Virus record (IMG/VR): IMGVR_UViG_3300042197_000820
Coordinates: 1 to 64,000 of that record
Source: a virus
Length of the DNA stretch: 64,000 nucleotides
Strand: one strand, 5' to 3'
In this document: piece after piece, positions 22,837-32,656 of the stretch
Numbering within the stretch: the first letter of the stretch is position 1
How the letters are laid out: each line of letters starts with the position of its first letter
Made by a program: the position numbers and the translations under genes
Notes under the pieces: model-generated
Database searches by the model: none
Seen by the model: only the letters and a program-made list of their open reading frames with translations
Told to the model about the DNA's origin: nothing

Positions 22837-23709
22837 TCAAGAGTTCGACAACTGGATTGCGCGGGCGAGGACTCGACCATGATCCATGCCGAAACAATCG
22901 ATCTTCCTATCGGTTATGTGGAAGTGGTTTACGAACCCCTTGAAATCGCTCCAATCGATGGTTCTGTCCAATCTGTCTGGCAACTGTAGTGGAATGCCAT
23001 GTGCGCGGTGGACCGCCTCCCAAAGTGAAGCTAAAGCCTCGTACTGAGCATCATAAAAGTCTAAGTGGCTGTCGATCATACCACCGTGTCCCTTTACTGC
23101 TTTGGTAAGCGGTCTTGGACCAAAGCCATTCTTGACATACCAATCTTGATGCTTGGGATAGTATGCATTAGATACTTCTACACCGATAGAAGCTTCATTC
23201 GCTGGCGCAGCGTGCCAAGCAACATGAACCGTATCAAGATACTGATAGATCGTACCATCATTATCTATTGAGAAGTGTACTGAAAGACCTCGTTCCTTCA
23301 GGACATTATGGCAGCTTTTGGCTGACAAGCATACATCCCAATGAGTTACGAATAAAGATGGTTTTCTACTTGTTTTCTTCGAGAATCCCTTCGTGAGAAC
23401 AAGACCATCCTTGTCTTTCCAAGTAATAGCCTTACCAGATTTCAATGGTACATCGATACCATTACAAATGATTCTGCTCCCACTCCATGTTGGCTTGGAT
23501 GGTTTTACATCATCTTTTCTGTCTTTCTCAAGCATAATCCTGCGGTATGTATTTGGTCCCAACATTCCATCGGCTGACAGGCTATACTGTCTTTGGAAGG
23601 CTTTGACTGCCTCCACAAAATCTTCATCTATTTTTGACAAACCTAAAATGCTAGCATCCCAGCCTATTCTTTTAGATTCATCCAGATTGTATTGTAGTGC
23701 TTTCGACAT
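22837..23709 (-). CDS. N-acetylmuramoyl-L-alanine amidase with peptidoglycan-binding domain (endolysin)
   Basis: Cleaves the amide bond between muramic acid and the stem peptide. The N-terminal domain (about 28-58) is a PG_binding_1 module (AVKAFQRQYSLSADGMLGPNTY). The catalytic part is amidase_2/PGRP-like, with zinc ligands in FVTHWD near 121, a WHA motif with ASIGVEVSN, and the late His/Cys in NHFHITDRKIDCFG. It has 290 aa and no signal peptide, so release needs a holin (candidate at 55471-55680). A tail-associated lysozyme role cannot be excluded because it follows baseplate genes. The start has GAGGAG. Confidence 0.9.
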   Translation of the reverse strand: MSKALQYNLDESKRIGWDASILGLSKIDEDFVEAVKAFQRQYSLSADGMLGPNTYRRIMLEKDRKDDVKPSKPTWSGSRIICNGIDVPLKSGKAITWKDKDGLVLTKGFSKKTSRKPSLFVTHWDVCLSAKSCHNVLKERGLSVHFSIDNDGTIYQYLDTVHVAWHAAPANEASIGVEVSNAYYPKHQDWYVKNGFGPRPLTKAVKGHGGMIDSHLDFYDAQYEALASLWEAVHRAHGIPLQLPDRLDRTIDWSDFKGFVNHFHITDRKIDCFGMDHGRVLARAIQLSNS

Positions 23710-23720
23710 TTTCTTTCTCC

Positions 23721-25154
23721 TCAGTAATCATAACGTGTTAGTCTAATAAGTGCAAGGGCTTCTTCGTATGTAAAGCTTTCCATATTTTTGAATCCCTTCT
23801 TCTCTAGAGTTATGAGTTCATATGTTATTCTAAACTTTTCGTTGATGTACTTTAAAGCCATATCTAAACCATGATTGGCATTGATTTGTTTAGCAGTGAT
23901 TATAAAACTACGAAGTGTTGCACTAGCAAACTTTAAACCTATTTCGTTATTTTTTAAAGTAATATATAATGAAATAAGAAAATCATCATTTAGTAAAGGA
24001 TCGATTAAATCAAACTCATTTGTTTCTCTAAAGTATTTAGTTTTGTTAATGGTTGAATCTTTATAAGTTATATCATATTCAACCTTGAATCTTTTAATAA
24101 ATCTTTCATAAGCTATATCATAAAGATTATATAAAATAGAAAGGTCGTTTGTGTAGACAGGCTCAAAATAAAATGATATTATCTCCTCTGCTGTATTGAA
24201 CTGTTGACCGTTCAAATAAGTTTTGCCACAAGCACAAATAGAATCTCTCATTCTAGTTGAGTTAAGATTTGCAATAAGCTTAAATGGATATTCTTGAGAA
24301 ATAACAAATCCAAACTCTTGAACAGCACTAGCATAAAGTTGGTAGTTAGGATCTTGATATATTCTTTTCACCTTCTCTGCATCAACATCGTATGGTATTT
24401 CAGCTATATCGAGAGAAATGCCATTAAAGTTAAAATCTATATTGTTAGCAAGTATTTTTGTAGAAAAAGTTATAGCTTTACTCTTGGAGGCAAAAATCAA
24501 ATAGTTACTAAAATAGTTAAAGAAGTTTTGTGGAGTTATTACCTTCCTACGATTTTTAATATCATTAAGACAGAAAACTATAAAGTCATCTGATATAGCT
24601 TGCAAGTGCTGTGATAGTGGTTGGTTTATATTAACTCCAGCCTTATATAGAGACAAAGATGATAGAAACTCGCTATTAGATATTCCTTTTCCTTCGAATA
24701 TGCCTCTAGCGTATGCAGTTTTCAGATTAATGAAGGAGTTTATAACAAAGTCAAGAGCAAAATGACTTCTCTTATTGTCCTCATAATATGAGAAATATTG
24801 TTGCTTTGGCTGTAACGGAATCAATGATCTGTTGACTGTGCCTAGCATCGGTAATCTAGTATTGTTTATTATACGATAAATACCTACCAGATCTGCATTC
24901 GGTTCGAACAAAGAAGAGAAAGAGGGTATATTAATGTCGTTTCCTACATCATCTGTAAAGGTTTTTGGTAATGGTTGTAGAACATCAAACAAGTCGTCGT
25001 AGAAGTTGGTATTTGATCCTATTATTCTAGCATATTCAGCTTTTGCTACAAAGGCTTCTCTAGCTGTGTTTTGATTGCTGCCAATATATCGTTTAGCATC
25101 TTGGGAACGAGCTAGCTCACTTACAGGAGTATTAGTGTTTATATTGTATTTCAT
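23721..25154 (-). CDS. Putative baseplate/virion structural protein, 477 aa
   Basis: No family recognised. Rich in Asn, Ile, Phe and Tyr and noticeably more AT-rich than its neighbours. A lone C-x-C-G-K (CACGKTYL) occurs near residue 306. Placement between baseplate genes and the endolysin suggests a tail component. The base-composition shift could reflect separate acquisition. Confidence 0.65.
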   Translation of the reverse strand: MKYNINTNTPVSELARSQDAKRYIGSNQNTAREAFVAKAEYARIIGSNTNFYDDLFDVLQPLPKTFTDDVGNDINIPSFSSLFEPNADLVGIYRIINNTRLPMLGTVNRSLIPLQPKQQYFSYYEDNKRSHFALDFVINSFINLKTAYARGIFEGKGISNSEFLSSLSLYKAGVNINQPLSQHLQAISDDFIVFCLNDIKNRRKVITPQNFFNYFSNYLIFASKSKAITFSTKILANNIDFNFNGISLDIAEIPYDVDAEKVKRIYQDPNYQLYASAVQEFGFVISQEYPFKLIANLNSTRMRDSICACGKTYLNGQQFNTAEEIISFYFEPVYTNDLSILYNLYDIAYERFIKRFKVEYDITYKDSTINKTKYFRETNEFDLIDPLLNDDFLISLYITLKNNEIGLKFASATLRSFIITAKQINANHGLDMALKYINEKFRITYELITLEKKGFKNMESFTYEEALALIRLTRYDY

Positions 25155-25162
25155 TTAGCACC

Positions 25163-27829
25163 TCAGTCAGTGATTCCGATACCGGCATCGCGAGCATACA
25201 ACTGCTTGTTAGCAAGCTTTCCACCACCAGTATATTCGTGTTTACCGTTCAGGTTGGTAGCGTATACACCCGACTCTAGAGACCATATTACCTTGGTGAC
25301 TAAGTAATATCCCCCTAAGCCCATTAGGTTAGAATACGACTTTGGATCATTTGGTAATCCGAGTGTTGGCCCCATTCCTGTAGGTACAAGGTATAGATAT
25401 TTACCCGGTAAGAATAGAGTATTACCATACATTTGCAGACTAATATCATAAAGCGACATCAGCACTAGAGCAGGATCGAAAGAAGTGCCTAACTTTCTTA
25501 TTCTTTCTTCACGTTGATATGGTACTTGATTTTTAGTAAATGTAGTTTTCTTTAGAATCCCCAAGTCTCTACCCATATAAATGTGAGGTATACCTCTATT
25601 CAAGTCATCATTATAACTGCCTCTCATTTCATTCGGGTTAAAAATATCTTGATATAAGACCATATAAAAGAAGTAGTTTTTAGGATTAATGTCGGGACCA
25701 GATGCTTTAATCATATTACCAGCACTAAGTGCATTGGTCCTCACAACATCACCATCAGGATTTAAAGGATCAACACCGAGGGTCTTGCTAAATACAGCAA
25801 GGTTCATATATTTAACTTTTACGTCTTGTTTGTATGAACCGTTAGCCAGATAGTTTCGCCTTAGAAATACCTCTTCTAATAAATCATTTATTAAAGCTTT
25901 TATAAAGTCATCGACGGTATAATCCAAGTTTCTGGTACTTATAACTTTGTTATAGAAGAAAGTAGTAAACTTTTTAAGTGATATAGGTACATGAGCTAAG
26001 TTTAATCTTTTTGGTTTTCCATCACAATAATCAAAGATTTCTATATCGCTAAGAATCAGCTTCACTCTACTAGAAAAACTTTTTCCAAAAGAACGAAGAG
26101 TAGCAGCATCGTTTTCAGCGTCTGGATCATACGCCCTTTTCATAACAACTTCTAGCAAATCCCCGAGATAAATCCAACTTAAGTTGTGATACTCTCTACC
26201 AAAACTATCTTTTACTATAGGAGTATTTTTAAAAGAATCTAAAGTAGCAGTCCCTTCAGCTTCTTGTATTGGATCAAAAACACAATATGTATACCCTTGG
26301 TCCTCAAAGGTTTGTTGAGTCCATTTGATTTGACAAAAATCTATAGGTGAAGCAACAGGCAACACAACAGGGGGTGCAGCGTTTGGATCAGTTGGAGTAA
26401 CAGCATTCGGATCGGGGGGTGTGGTAGCACCAGCCGAAGTTGCGGGAGTAGGAGTACCGACACTATTAGTGGCTGTTTGAGTAGTAGAAGCAGGTGCTGG
26501 AGCGTTCGATGATGTGGGTGCGGGAGGAGAACTAGTACCATCTGCTGGGGGTGTTGAAGAGGATTCGGTTTTGGGCGCTCCAATGGTACCAAACTGGTTC
26601 ATCGCTTCCCGTGAAACTATAGTTTGATATACTCTGCTTACCTTATCGGCTGGTTCCATTAGGTCTCTTACAATAGATTCGAAACCTTCTTTTGTTAATA
26701 TAGTTTGAAGACCAGTGAACTCTTCTCTGACTTTCTTAATAGCTGTTTGATCGCCTGCATCTGCTGCTTTTTTAAGCTCGTCAGATTTATCTTGTAACTT
26801 CTTCCTTTGTTCTTTGGTAAGAACCATGCCAGCTCTAAGTTCTCGGTTCACCCTATCAAAAGATCCAATGAAATCTATATCTAATGTGACAGTACCATCA
26901 TCGTTTATATTTAGGTTATGAATAGTAGGATTCATAACAAAAGACATTTTAGTCTGCCTAATGGCTTCTAATACATTCTTTGAATCACCCGCATATGCAG
27001 ATATACTATTAAACTGACCCGCAGACCAACCAACCTCTATTCTTATTCTAAACGCACTAGAAGCATCGGTTCTTGCAGGAAGAGACGAAACGGCCTGTGG
27101 ACCACCTTCTGCCCCAACAGGTTGTGGCGTGCCACCGACCGGTGGATGTATCAACAAATCAAGAAAGCTATATTGACCTTCCCCGGATCCGCGTGATTTT
27201 ACAAGTTGATCTAGATCTTGGAAGAACAACTGTAGTTTTCCATTAAACATCTTGTCGCTTTCGAACTCGGTTGTGCCTTGAGATTCTATCTCTAAGCTTT
27301 TAAAACCATAGCCTGCTCTTCCGAGATCTCGACTTTCCAGCACGCTTGTTGCACCCAGATACGCATCAAAGTTAAACTCTATTTCTCTAAGAACTCCCAA
27401 ATCTTGTTTTAAATATTGTTTAAATACTCTTATTTGCGGAACTAACTCTGATATTTGCGCGGGAGTCAAAGTTAAAATAGGTTGTTTTTTGTTAAAGTCA
27501 GAGTTTAAAAGTCTATTGATTACCGCAACATTTGGCCCTTTTAAGAGATCTAGTTTTTTATATGTTTGTCCCTTTTCAACATGTACTTGTTTGTGAATAG
27601 GTGCAAGCTTAGTTATATTATAGATTAAGAATGCTTGATCATCGAATAGACCAGCATTTAAAGTCTGTTTTTCTGTAACTGTCCCAGAAGAAGCGGGTTC
27701 TGTGGTAGGAGGAGCAGCCGAAGTGCTTGAACCCTCTACGGGAGGAGTGGTAGTCGCTGGGGTACTTGACGGTGCCGTGGAAGCTCCAGTAGCAGCCGGT
27801 GAACTAGTCGGAGGAGGCGTTTGGCTCAT
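25163..27829 (-). CDS. Large baseplate/tail structural protein, 888 aa
   Basis: Two Pro/Thr/Ser/Ala-rich low-complexity linkers (about residues 2-50 and 415-490) separate folded segments, of which the first includes FNGKLQLFFQDLDQLV. The C-terminal part contains LYLVPTGMGPTLGLPND, compatible with a hub or cell-wall-facing domain. It overlaps the LysM gene by four bases. Baseplate hub is the best guess from position, since T4-like gp27/gp5 equivalents are otherwise missing, but no specific family is shown. Confidence 0.6.
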   Translation of the reverse strand: MSQTPPPTSSPAATGASTAPSSTPATTTPPVEGSSTSAAPPTTEPASSGTVTEKQTLNAGLFDDQAFLIYNITKLAPIHKQVHVEKGQTYKKLDLLKGPNVAVINRLLNSDFNKKQPILTLTPAQISELVPQIRVFKQYLKQDLGVLREIEFNFDAYLGATSVLESRDLGRAGYGFKSLEIESQGTTEFESDKMFNGKLQLFFQDLDQLVKSRGSGEGQYSFLDLLIHPPVGGTPQPVGAEGGPQAVSSLPARTDASSAFRIRIEVGWSAGQFNSISAYAGDSKNVLEAIRQTKMSFVMNPTIHNLNINDDGTVTLDIDFIGSFDRVNRELRAGMVLTKEQRKKLQDKSDELKKAADAGDQTAIKKVREEFTGLQTILTKEGFESIVRDLMEPADKVSRVYQTIVSREAMNQFGTIGAPKTESSSTPPADGTSSPPAPTSSNAPAPASTTQTATNSVGTPTPATSAGATTPPDPNAVTPTDPNAAPPVVLPVASPIDFCQIKWTQQTFEDQGYTYCVFDPIQEAEGTATLDSFKNTPIVKDSFGREYHNLSWIYLGDLLEVVMKRAYDPDAENDAATLRSFGKSFSSRVKLILSDIEIFDYCDGKPKRLNLAHVPISLKKFTTFFYNKVISTRNLDYTVDDFIKALINDLLEEVFLRRNYLANGSYKQDVKVKYMNLAVFSKTLGVDPLNPDGDVVRTNALSAGNMIKASGPDINPKNYFFYMVLYQDIFNPNEMRGSYNDDLNRGIPHIYMGRDLGILKKTTFTKNQVPYQREERIRKLGTSFDPALVLMSLYDISLQMYGNTLFLPGKYLYLVPTGMGPTLGLPNDPKSYSNLMGLGGYYLVTKVIWSLESGVYATNLNGKHEYTGGGKLANKQLYARDAGIGITD

Positions 27830-28170
27830 AATGGCACACTATTATATAAAGCCAGTACCCTTTCAAATGGAATAGGTATTATAAGTCTTTCTCCTATTTT
27901 GAAATGACTTTCGGTAGGTTTCTGGTTATACCAAGCAATCAACCACCAATATTGTCCATCTCCATAATATTGCTCTGAAAGCTTCCACAGTTTGTCCCCC
28001 AACTTCCAGATATGTTCTATTCTTGTCACCTGTAGAGCATCGCCCGTTGTTAAAGCAGGCAAAGAAGGAGATGTATAATGATCGATGTGTTTTACACCTC
28101 GGTCTTCCAACAAGTCTTTGTAGACTTGTTCTTCGTTTCTTGCGATGATTCTGTTATTATATCTACTCAT
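27826..28170 (-). CDS. LysM-like baseplate protein (gp53-type)
   Basis: A 114-aa protein whose C-terminal half reads as a LysM-like fold: HIWKLGDKLWKLSEQYYGDGQYWWLIAWYN, with GERLIIPIP at the end. T4 gp53, a baseplate wedge protein, also carries a LysM fold, and the position between tube-cap-like and large baseplate genes fits. It is coupled by ATGA to the next gene. Confidence 0.75.
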   Translation of the reverse strand: MSRYNNRIIARNEEQVYKDLLEDRGVKHIDHYTSPSLPALTTGDALQVTRIEHIWKLGDKLWKLSEQYYGDGQYWWLIAWYNQKPTESHFKIGERLIIPIPFERVLALYNSVPL

Positions 28171-28191
28171 GATGTTATAACTCTACAATAC

Positions 28192-29100
28192 TTAGTTTCT
28201 GCCAGACAAAAACTGTGCTTCTTGAGCTTCTTGGTCTTTGTCTTTTCTAACTTCATCATCATAGAACTTTTCTCCTAGCTTAACCAAAAACTGCCCAAAG
28301 CCTGTAGATAAAAGACCATTATTGTTAGCACGATCTTCTTGTGGTTTAACTCCAGAAGATTGTGATTGACTAGGCTTTTTACTCTGATTACTATTTGGGT
28401 TCTTTGCTTTTTCAGAAGCCGTTTGACCAGACGCTGGTTCGATGACGGTATCAGCATCAGATTGCGGGTCTTGAACATTTTCTGTTGGAGGAGGAGGATC
28501 TTTTTCTACTGGAGGTTCTATCTCTTCTGGGAAAGCTGTTGGACTTTCTTCATGTACAACATCGAAAGAAATAGATATTTGTATTAGCTTAGGATATAGT
28601 TCGTCTTCTGGATCAAAATATCCACTCTCGACTCCGTGATTAACTTGTATTTGATTTATTTTCCCAAGTAATGCAGTACCGTCCCCGTCAGCACCCTTTC
28701 CTATCATATTAGAAAACTTTATTCTAATAAATGGAGACTTATCGATGATTCTAGCTTTAGAGTTCTTGTATAACTTATAAGTTGGATATAAAAACTTAGC
28801 TAGATTCCTGCTCCTAGCTAGATATACTTTAGCTTCTTCTAGAGAAGCACTTGGGATATCAAAAGCAAATGATATACTTCTTTTAGTTTGTCTAAATGTA
28901 TGAATCGGATCTGTCTTTCCAAAGATGGATTCCGTATTCCAATCCGAACTAAATGTATCACTAAATGATGTTATAAATGCAGGAAAGGCTGCGACCTTTC
29001 CAGTTGGAGTATGTGTGAACTCAATGGTATATTTTCTTTCACTGCTAGTATAACTAGCAATAATCGAATCATCATAACCATCTGGTAATATCGATGCCAT
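28192..29100 (-). CDS. Tube-cap/baseplate-like protein, paralogue 1 (302 aa)
   Basis: Shares its whole first 200 residues with the next upstream gene: FTHTPTGKVAAFPAFITSFS, an SIFGKTDPI segment, SISFAFDIPSA, FLYPTY and FSNMIGKG-x-LLGKI recur in both. It carries an extra C-terminal tail of about 100 residues rich in Pro, Asn, Gln and Ser. In T4 the two genes after the tape measure (48 and 54) encode tube-cap proteins related to the tube; position and pairing suggest the same role here. Confidence 0.6.
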   Translation of the reverse strand: MASILPDGYDDSIIASYTSSERKYTIEFTHTPTGKVAAFPAFITSFSDTFSSDWNTESIFGKTDPIHTFRQTKRSISFAFDIPSASLEEAKVYLARSRNLAKFLYPTYKLYKNSKARIIDKSPFIRIKFSNMIGKGADGDGTALLGKINQIQVNHGVESGYFDPEDELYPKLIQISISFDVVHEESPTAFPEEIEPPVEKDPPPPTENVQDPQSDADTVIEPASGQTASEKAKNPNSNQSKKPSQSQSSGVKPQEDRANNNGLLSTGFGQFLVKLGEKFYDDEVRKDKDQEAQEAQFLSGRN

Positions 29101-29118
29101 TTATAAACTCCACTTACT

Positions 29119-29751
29119 TTATGAACCCGTTGTGGGATCGGTGGTCGTAACCTGACCTTGTATTTCTTCATCAGTTTGAACCAAAAGATCTTCATATTGA
29201 TCATCTTCAAAAGACGCTGGATCTGTTTCGTGCAAAACATCAAACTCTATATCTAGACTTAGTTCCTTTGGAAATAATCTCAATCCAAGATCAAAGAAAC
29301 CTACCTCTACGTTTGGATTAACTGCTACGCTCTGTATCTTTCCTAGTAAACCACCCCCGGTAGCATCCGATCCTTTGCCTATGAGATTTGAAAACTTTAC
29401 TCTTACTAATGGGGCTTTAGAAATGGTGGTAGCATTTTTATTGTTTTGGAATGTTGGATATAAATATTTTGTTAGCTCACGCACATTAGACAGGTTTGCC
29501 TCTGCTTCAACCTCGTCAGCACTAGGTATAGCTATGCTGAAAGATATATTTCTGGTGGTAATCTGATAAGTATAGATAGGATCCATCCTGCCGAATACAG
29601 ATTCCTCATTCCATGATGCGTTGTAGTTATCGCTAAACGATTTAAGGAATGCGGGAAACGAAGTTGATTTAGCAGTTGGTACATGTGTAAAACTAATGTA
29701 GTACTTCTTCTTTTTTACATATGCATCTATTATTGATTTATTATATGACAT
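29119..29751 (-). CDS. Tube-cap/baseplate-like protein, paralogue 2 (210 aa)
   Basis: Tandem paralogue of the 302-aa protein: ISFTHVPTAKSTSFPAFLKS, SVFGRMDPI, ISFSIAIPSADE, YLYPTF and FSNLIGKG-x-LLGKI align throughout. It ends shortly after the shared domain. It immediately follows the tape-measure gene. A gp48/gp54-like initiator of the tail tube is inferred from synteny only. Confidence 0.6.
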   Translation of the reverse strand: MSYNKSIIDAYVKKKKYYISFTHVPTAKSTSFPAFLKSFSDNYNASWNEESVFGRMDPIYTYQITTRNISFSIAIPSADEVEAEANLSNVRELTKYLYPTFQNNKNATTISKAPLVRVKFSNLIGKGSDATGGGLLGKIQSVAVNPNVEVGFFDLGLRLFPKELSLDIEFDVLHETDPASFEDDQYEDLLVQTDEEIQGQVTTTDPTTGS

Positions 29752-29758
29752 TGCTTCA

Positions 29759-32245
29759 TCACTTGAATGGGTTTAATGTATCAGTTACGATATCTTTTAC
29801 ATAAGCTCTTAGCTCTCGACCCTCTAATACAACAGTCAGATTTATGTTTGGCTTTAGACCAGATGCGGCACCGGCCACAGCACGACCAGCACTGTCGGCT
29901 TTACCTTGTAAAAATCCAAGTGCTTCTTTGAGGGGTCCAACCATAAAATCGGCAGCTTTCTCAAGAGGCATGATTATTTCGCCTCCAGTGACATCACCAA
30001 CAACGGCTGGTGTTGCACCATCAACAAATCCACCTAAAGCAAAGCTTTGAGTATCTAGTTCTTCTGAAGCTCTCGGAGCCGTACCAGATTGCATACCTTG
30101 TAACTTTTCAGTCGCTCTTTGAATATTAGTAGTTAATCTGTCTACTTCTGCTTGATTGCCTTCTTCTTTAGCGGTAGCTAAGTGGTCATTCATTTCAGCA
30201 ATCTTGGCAACCAAAGCCTGTTGTTCGACTGAGCTTGCCTCGGTCATACCAAGTGCTGAACCTATAGCCATTACACCAGTTTTGGCCCTTTGCAACTCTG
30301 TAAAAAAAGAAGTACCTTTAACCAAAGCTAAACCTTCAAGCGCACCAGCAGCACCAACAACAGCACCAGCAGCAACTGCTGTAGCCGCTGCGGCAGTACC
30401 AACACTAGCAGCCGTGGTAGCGGTCGCTGCTGCACCCTCGGCGGCTACAGAACCCGCAACCGCTGTTTCAGCAACCGCTGCCCCGCCAACGCCAGCGGCA
30501 CCACCACCAGCAGCCGCTGCCCCACCAACACCAGCGGCACCACCACCAGCAGCAGCGGTTGCGGCACCACCTCTCATAAGATTGACTGCGGCACCTCCCA
30601 AATTCTTTGCTTGTGCGAAGGATTGTGCGGCCCCAAAAGCGGTTAATCCCGCCCCAACAACCATTAGAGCGGTAGTATTTTCGGCCAATCCATTAATCAT
30701 ATTAGTCATGCCCGTATTTAGAAGAGTAGCTTGTTCGGAATCTATAATAGCCATTTTTTGTTGAAGTGCCGCAGCAGCTTCTTCTTTAGTCATTGACCCT
30801 TTAACAGAATCAGCAATCATACCGGCAGATTGTGCTGTCTCATCAAGTTGTTGTCCGTAAGCATCAATAGAAGTAAAGACGCCCTGATCAATATCAGAGA
30901 ATATCTTTTTCATTTTTTCTATATCGCCATTAATACCGGGTATTTGTTTGGCGAACATTTGTAGTTCTCTTCTATTGGTCATATCCTTGATTGATACACC
31001 AGCAGCTTTGAACGCATCATTCATCTTCAAAATGATCTCAGATGGATCATCGGTATTCATCATATCAATAGTATTCAGGAAGGGACCACCTAAAATATTA
31101 TTAAGTTGTCCAACACTATTTGCAGCATCTTCAAAAGTATCGAAGCCTTGTGCGATTCCCTGCAAATCAGACAGTTCAGCACCAGTCTTAGCGGCTAGTA
31201 CCTCTAAACGACGGAAAACCTTTTCTGCATTGTTGCCGAACTGTGATAGATAAGGTGTCAAAGACTTGAAATCTGACACAATACTCTTGGCACTCTTACC
31301 AGTAATCTTAGATAACATCAATAACTCACGGCCATTCTCTCTAGCCTGTTCGCCAGTTTGCCTAAAACCTTTCGTTAAAGATTCCATTACCTCACTAAAA
31401 TCTTCCGTAGAGACACCAAACTTCTCCATTATTGCAGCATTTCTTCCGAATGCTTGTCGGGCATCGTCGGAAAGATCAATAAATCCGCCCATATTCTGCG
31501 ATAAAGAACTCATAGCTTCTGAGACGGCACCGTATTCTATCCCAAGTCCAAGCTCGTTTAACTTGTCATATACTTTTTGAGTTGAACTTATAAGTTCCTT
31601 TCCGTATGTAACACCAAAGGTCTTTTTAAGAGATGCATTAGCAGCATCTGTAGCTTTTATCAAGTTTAATGTAGCATCTTTGGCAGTTCCTAGAATGGAC
31701 GTTCCTACTCGCAGTGGGCTAAAACTTTCCTTAGCCGCTGCTCCAAAACCCTTAAGAGAAAACTTACCTTTAGCTGCACTCTTAACGAATGATTCCATTC
31801 CATTTTCTGTTATACCAATAGAACCAGCAAAGGAATCTGTTATCTTTTTGCTTTCCGCAAAAGACTCAGAGAAGTTCTTACTTTCCTCGGTTAAAGCTTT
31901 TAAATTTTCTCTTTGTTTTTCCAGTTGTGCGTTAAGTTCTGTAGCATCCTCACCACGTTGAACTGCTAGATCTCTTTCTGTCTTTAGTGCCTGAAGTACT
32001 AGTTTTTGATACTCTGCTTGGGCTTCAAGTCTCTCGGCTTCATTCTTGATAGTAGATTGCATCTCATCGTTATAATCAGATAAAGCTTCTTTTTGTTCCT
32101 GTAATTGTCTAGTTAGACTTTCTATGTCTTTCCCTTTTTTACTAGCTTGTTGAATGTCTGCCAACTTTCTAGCTATGACTTCACCCAAAGCATTGATGTC
32201 AATACTATTAGCTGCTCCAGATGTACCAGTAGTTCTTTTAGCCAT
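29759..32245 (-). CDS. Tail tape measure protein
   Basis: An 828-aa protein that sets tail length and travels through the tube at ejection. Residues 1-140 are coiled-coil rich, the centre is helical, and about 540-640 is an Ala/Gly-rich hydrophobic stretch with a duplicated 13-residue unit, typical of tape measures. The C-terminus has beta character with GELR-like strands (LTVVLEGRELRAY). By the usual rule of about 0.15 nm per residue, the tail would be about 120 nm; this is an estimate. It sits between the gp26-like genes and the tube-cap-like pair. Confidence 0.85.
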   Translation of the reverse strand: MAKRTTGTSGAANSIDINALGEVIARKLADIQQASKKGKDIESLTRQLQEQKEALSDYNDEMQSTIKNEAERLEAQAEYQKLVLQALKTERDLAVQRGEDATELNAQLEKQRENLKALTEESKNFSESFAESKKITDSFAGSIGITENGMESFVKSAAKGKFSLKGFGAAAKESFSPLRVGTSILGTAKDATLNLIKATDAANASLKKTFGVTYGKELISSTQKVYDKLNELGLGIEYGAVSEAMSSLSQNMGGFIDLSDDARQAFGRNAAIMEKFGVSTEDFSEVMESLTKGFRQTGEQARENGRELLMLSKITGKSAKSIVSDFKSLTPYLSQFGNNAEKVFRRLEVLAAKTGAELSDLQGIAQGFDTFEDAANSVGQLNNILGGPFLNTIDMMNTDDPSEIILKMNDAFKAAGVSIKDMTNRRELQMFAKQIPGINGDIEKMKKIFSDIDQGVFTSIDAYGQQLDETAQSAGMIADSVKGSMTKEEAAAALQQKMAIIDSEQATLLNTGMTNMINGLAENTTALMVVGAGLTAFGAAQSFAQAKNLGGAAVNLMRGGAATAAAGGGAAGVGGAAAAGGGAAGVGGAAVAETAVAGSVAAEGAAATATTAASVGTAAAATAVAAGAVVGAAGALEGLALVKGTSFFTELQRAKTGVMAIGSALGMTEASSVEQQALVAKIAEMNDHLATAKEEGNQAEVDRLTTNIQRATEKLQGMQSGTAPRASEELDTQSFALGGFVDGATPAVVGDVTGGEIIMPLEKAADFMVGPLKEALGFLQGKADSAGRAVAGAASGLKPNINLTVVLEGRELRAYVKDIVTDTLNPFK
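30475..30552. repeat. Two tandem 39-bp repeats in the tape-measure gene
   Basis: Units 30475-30513 and 30514-30552 differ at two bases, both silent G/A changes. Each encodes 13 residues of Ala, Gly and Val (GGAAAAGGG type). The repeat is in frame, so unit gain or loss would change the tail-interior hydrophobic segment without frameshift. Confidence 0.8.
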
Positions 32246-32262
32246 TTATTAAGATTCCTATA

Positions 32263-32598
32263 TTAGTTTTTGAATGGCCAAGGTAGACCAGTACGCGCTT
32301 CGAAGCGATCAATAGCAGATTGCAAAATAGATCTAGTTTTATAGGTTGTTGGGTTGTCTAATCCATACCTGTGAACATCTGCCATATAACGACGTTCCAT
32401 ACCCATAGCTGCAATCAAAGTAGAAAGTTCTTCACGGGATCCAGCAAGTCTAAAAGGAAGCTCAAGACCCTTGGATCCAAAAGTAGCTTTCATCAAAGTG
32501 CTTGTCCACCAACTCATAGCATCAGCAAGAGTTTCGTTCAACTTACCTTCTTTTAATTTTCTTTTTACTTCTTCAAGATCGAGCATGTTAGTTTCCAT
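32263..32598 (-). CDS. Hypothetical tail-module protein, 111 aa
   Basis: The start is placed at ATG 32598 (METNMLDLEEVKRK) because GAGGTG lies seven bases upstream and the late-type motif falls inside the longer reading. Helical, with MSWWTSTLMKATFGSKG in the middle. No family recognised. It lies directly before the tape measure, where tail-assembly chaperones are common in other phages, but it has no frameshift partner. Confidence 0.6.
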   Translation of the reverse strand: METNMLDLEEVKRKLKEGKLNETLADAMSWWTSTLMKATFGSKGLELPFRLAGSREELSTLIAAMGMERRYMADVHRYGLDNPTTYKTRSILQSAIDRFEARTGLPWPFKN

Positions 32599-32613
32599 AT
32601 CACCCACCTCTTC

Positions 32614-32622
32614 ATAAATAGT
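32614..32622 (-). promoter_or_regulatory. ACTATTTAT motif, putative late promoter
   Basis: Coding sense CAACTATTTATGAAGAGG, 15 bases before the start at 32598 and just after a terminator hairpin. Confidence 0.5.
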
Positions 32623-32626
32623 TGCC

Positions 32627-32656
32627 AAAAGAAAAGACCACCAAGCGGTGGTCTTT
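32627..32656 (-). terminator. Rho-independent terminator
   Basis: A perfect 10-bp stem AAAGACCACC/GGTGGTCTTT with a four-base loop (GCTT in the coding sense), followed by TCTTTT. It overlaps the stop codon of the small baseplate gene at 32655. Confidence 0.75.

Noticed and set aside
30156-30764. A 202-codon Ala/Pro-rich plus-strand frame
   Set aside because: It is the mirror of the Ala/Gly-rich segment of the tape-measure gene; its composition and repeats come entirely from that gene.
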